NCBI GenBank assembly: GCA_046582475.1
Contig: JAYGEH010000336.1
Location: 1-22,943, forward strand
Source: GCA-2687515 sp046582475
Lineage (GTDB): Bacteria > Pseudomonadota > Alphaproteobacteria > Rhodospirillales > UBA2165
Length of the DNA stretch: 22,943 nucleotides
Direction: 5' to 3'
Position 1 is the stretch's first letter; every line of letters begins with the position of its first letter. The translations under genes and the position numbers were made by a program. The notes below the pieces were generated by a model that was not told the origin of the DNA, made no database searches, and saw only the letters and a program-made list of their open reading frames with translations. Below, in pieces: positions 21,823 to 22,943 of this stretch.

Positions 21823-22161
21823 GTGCGCGGCGATGCGCGGCGCTTGCGCGATATCCTGTCATCCATCGAGGATATTCAGGCCTTCACGGCGGGCATGGCG
21901 GAAGAAGATTTTTTGCGCCTGGAAGCAAGCGACCGGATGAAATTCCGCGCCGTCTGCAATTGCGTGACAACCCTGGGCGAGGCGGTCAAAAATCTTTCGC
22001 CGGAGATAACCGCCAAAAACAGCGCCATCAATTTTTCCGGTTACGCGGGGATGAAGGACATTATTAGGCACCAATATTTTCGCGTGCAGTTCGACCTTTT
22101 GTGGAAGACCATTTCCGCCGTCTCTATAGTTTCAAATATTTCGGCATGTCCGCGACCGTAG
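21823..22161 (+). CDS. HEPN-domain protein (HepT-like toxin, DUF86), Arg of motif replaced
   Basis: A 112-residue helical protein, GTG start two bases after the MNT stop. The front (MRGDARRLRDILSSIEDIQA) and DRMKFRAVCNCVTTLGEAVK match the HepT helices. The active loop reads AGMKDIIRHQYFRVQFDLLW. HepT toxins cut RNA with an R-x4-6-H motif beside the H-x-Y Tyr that MNT modifies. Here the expected Arg (residue 78) is Lys, while His83 and Tyr85 remain, and an extra Arg is at 82. The end (SAVSIVSNISACPRP) departs from the family's usual last helix, so the 3' end may be altered, but no clean frameshift could be shown. Ribonuclease activity is therefore uncertain. Confidence 0.8.
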   Translation: MRGDARRLRDILSSIEDIQAFTAGMAEEDFLRLEASDRMKFRAVCNCVTTLGEAVKNLSPEITAKNSAINFSGYAGMKDIIRHQYFRVQFDLLWKTISAVSIVSNISACPRP

Positions 22162-22192
22162 AATCCTGTTTATAAACACCCCAAATTAATTC

Positions 22193-22220
22193 TTGAGACA
22201 ACATCACATGATACTAAAAT
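22193..22220 (+). promoter_or_regulatory. Candidate sigma-70 promoter of the binding-protein gene
   Basis: TTGAGA (22193-22198), 16 bases, TAAAAT (22215-22220), which is 50 bases before the ATG at 22270. Just upstream lies the perfect palindrome GTTTATAAAC at 22168-22177, a possible operator. Confidence 0.4.
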
Positions 22221-22269
22221 GAATTCCGGTGCGCTGATACCGATTTTTGACAATATATGGGAGGCAGAA

Positions 22270-22943
22270 ATGCATCACTTAAAAGGACCGAAATCTATTA
22301 CCAGCGTTGCGGCTTTCGCCGCCGCGTTTGCGATTACTACCGCCTTGAGCGGTGATTTAACGGCCAAGGCGGACCGTTTGGCCGATGTAAAAAAGGCCGG
22401 TATTCTTCATTGCGGCGTTGTCCCCGGCGTCCCAGGATACGCCTTTCCCAATAAGCAGGGTAAAATGGTCGGCTTTGATATTGATCTTTGCCGTGCAATC
22501 GCCGCCGCTGTTTTGGGCGACGCAGACAAAATTAAAACGACTAAAATGAGATTGCCTGTTGCGTTCAATGCTATGAAGGCGGGCACCGTAGACGTGGTTA
22601 CCCACCGATTTACCTGGACTTTTGGCCGTGACGTTGGACAAGGTCTCGACTTTACGAGAGTAATGGTTTTTGACGGGCAAGGATTTATGGTCCGAAAAAA
22701 ATTAGGCGTAAAATCAGGCATGGAGCTTGATGGCGCAACTTTTTGCCTCACGACCGGCGCGACAACCGAAGCAAATGTTTCTGACTTTTTCCGTGTTCAT
22801 GGCATGAAGTTTAAACAAGTGACCTTCGGCAGCATGGGCGAGGCTCAAAAAGCTTATGACCAAGGCCGCTGCGATGTGTTTGTCACCGATAAATTTGGTC
22901 TTGGTGCGCGTCGTCTGGCGATGACCAATCCCAATGATCATAT
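22270..22943 (+). CDS. Amino-acid ABC transporter substrate-binding protein, AapJ/BztA-like (3' end outside window)
   Basis: 224 codons are visible, without a stop, and the frame runs off the right edge. It starts at ATG 22270 after GGGAGG. A signal peptide (about residues 1-34, SVAAFAAAFAITTAL) ends near T-A-K-A. The mature start, LADVKKAGILHCGVVPGVPG, then VGFDIDLCRAIAAAVLGDAD, GTVDVVTHRFTWTFGRDVGQ and FDGQGFMVRKKLGVKSGMEL match family 3 solute-binding proteins of the general L-amino-acid transporter. In those, two Cys (here in LHCG and DLCR, later FCLT and GRCD) are typical. It is clearly lower in GC than the catabolic genes and uses more A/T-ending codons, which fits a different origin. 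Whether permease and ATPase genes follow cannot be seen. Confidence 0.9.
   Translation, partial: MHHLKGPKSITSVAAFAAAFAITTALSGDLTAKADRLADVKKAGILHCGVVPGVPGYAFPNKQGKMVGFDIDLCRAIAAAVLGDADKIKTTKMRLPVAFNAMKAGTVDVVTHRFTWTFGRDVGQGLDFTRVMVFDGQGFMVRKKLGVKSGMELDGATFCLTTGATTEANVSDFFRVHGMKFKQVTFGSMGEAQKAYDQGRCDVFVTDKFGLGARRLAMTNPNDH

Noticed and set aside
21121..21862. Two long minus-strand open frames opposite the MNT gene
   Set aside because: The + strand carries the exact nucleotidyltransferase motif; the reverse frames have no family features.

Overview
The window is a GC-rich chromosomal stretch, most like an alphaproteobacterium of the Rhodospirillales type. This rests on the gene families present (TAXI-type TRAP transport, an AapJ-like binding protein, pobA, a SPINDLY-type O-GlcNAc transferase, a CTAG-targeting miniature element) and on codon use; there is no rRNA or marker gene to fix the taxon. 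No tRNA, rRNA, CRISPR array or complete insertion sequence was seen.

Region 1 (1-3140) holds small accessory genes on + (end of a cupin gene, a 2-keto-4-pentenoate hydratase-like enzyme, a ChrR-like cupin, a 42-residue lipoprotein). Among them are a minus-strand DRGH-type nuclease in an AT-rich island and a decayed C-terminal remnant of a molybdopterin oxidoreductase. Region 2 (3193-6421, minus strand) runs amidohydrolase, TPR lipoprotein, metallo-beta-lactamase-fold hydrolase. The TPR gene sits between two copies of a 44-bp imperfect repeat, one being the end of the living amidohydrolase gene and the other the tail of a lost paralogue.

Region 3 (6548-10832) has a class III (LigB-type) extradiol dioxygenase on +, a TPR plus GT41 glycosyltransferase on - (frameshifted) and pobA, 4-hydroxybenzoate 3-monooxygenase, on + (frameshifted in an A7 run). 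With the hydratase and amidohydrolase this suggests breakdown of 4-hydroxybenzoate/protocatechuate-type aromatics.

Region 4 (10839-19191, all minus strand) is the most coherent unit. In transcription order it is a DUF1330 protein (frameshifted), a TauD/TfdA-like dioxygenase, a TAXI binding protein, a fused TRAP permease, alpha and beta subunits of a sulfopyruvate/phosphonopyruvate decarboxylase-like ThDP enzyme, an octopine/nopaline-dehydrogenase-family protein and a 3-hydroxyacyl-CoA-dehydrogenase-family protein. The last five genes are overlapping or almost touching. It reads as an uptake-and-catabolism operon for one organic acid, possibly an opine or sulfonate; the substrate cannot be read from sequence.

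Region 5 (19192-22943) has a divergent promoter region, a dodecin gene with one extra base, a 268-bp MITE-like element that begins in the dodecin stop codon, an amidase, a MNT/HEPN toxin-antitoxin pair and the start of an amino-acid ABC-transporter binding protein of lower GC that runs off the end.

Four genes (GT41, pobA, DUF1330, dodecin) each differ from an intact frame by one base. Either the assembly has small indel errors or this segment is decaying; reads would decide.
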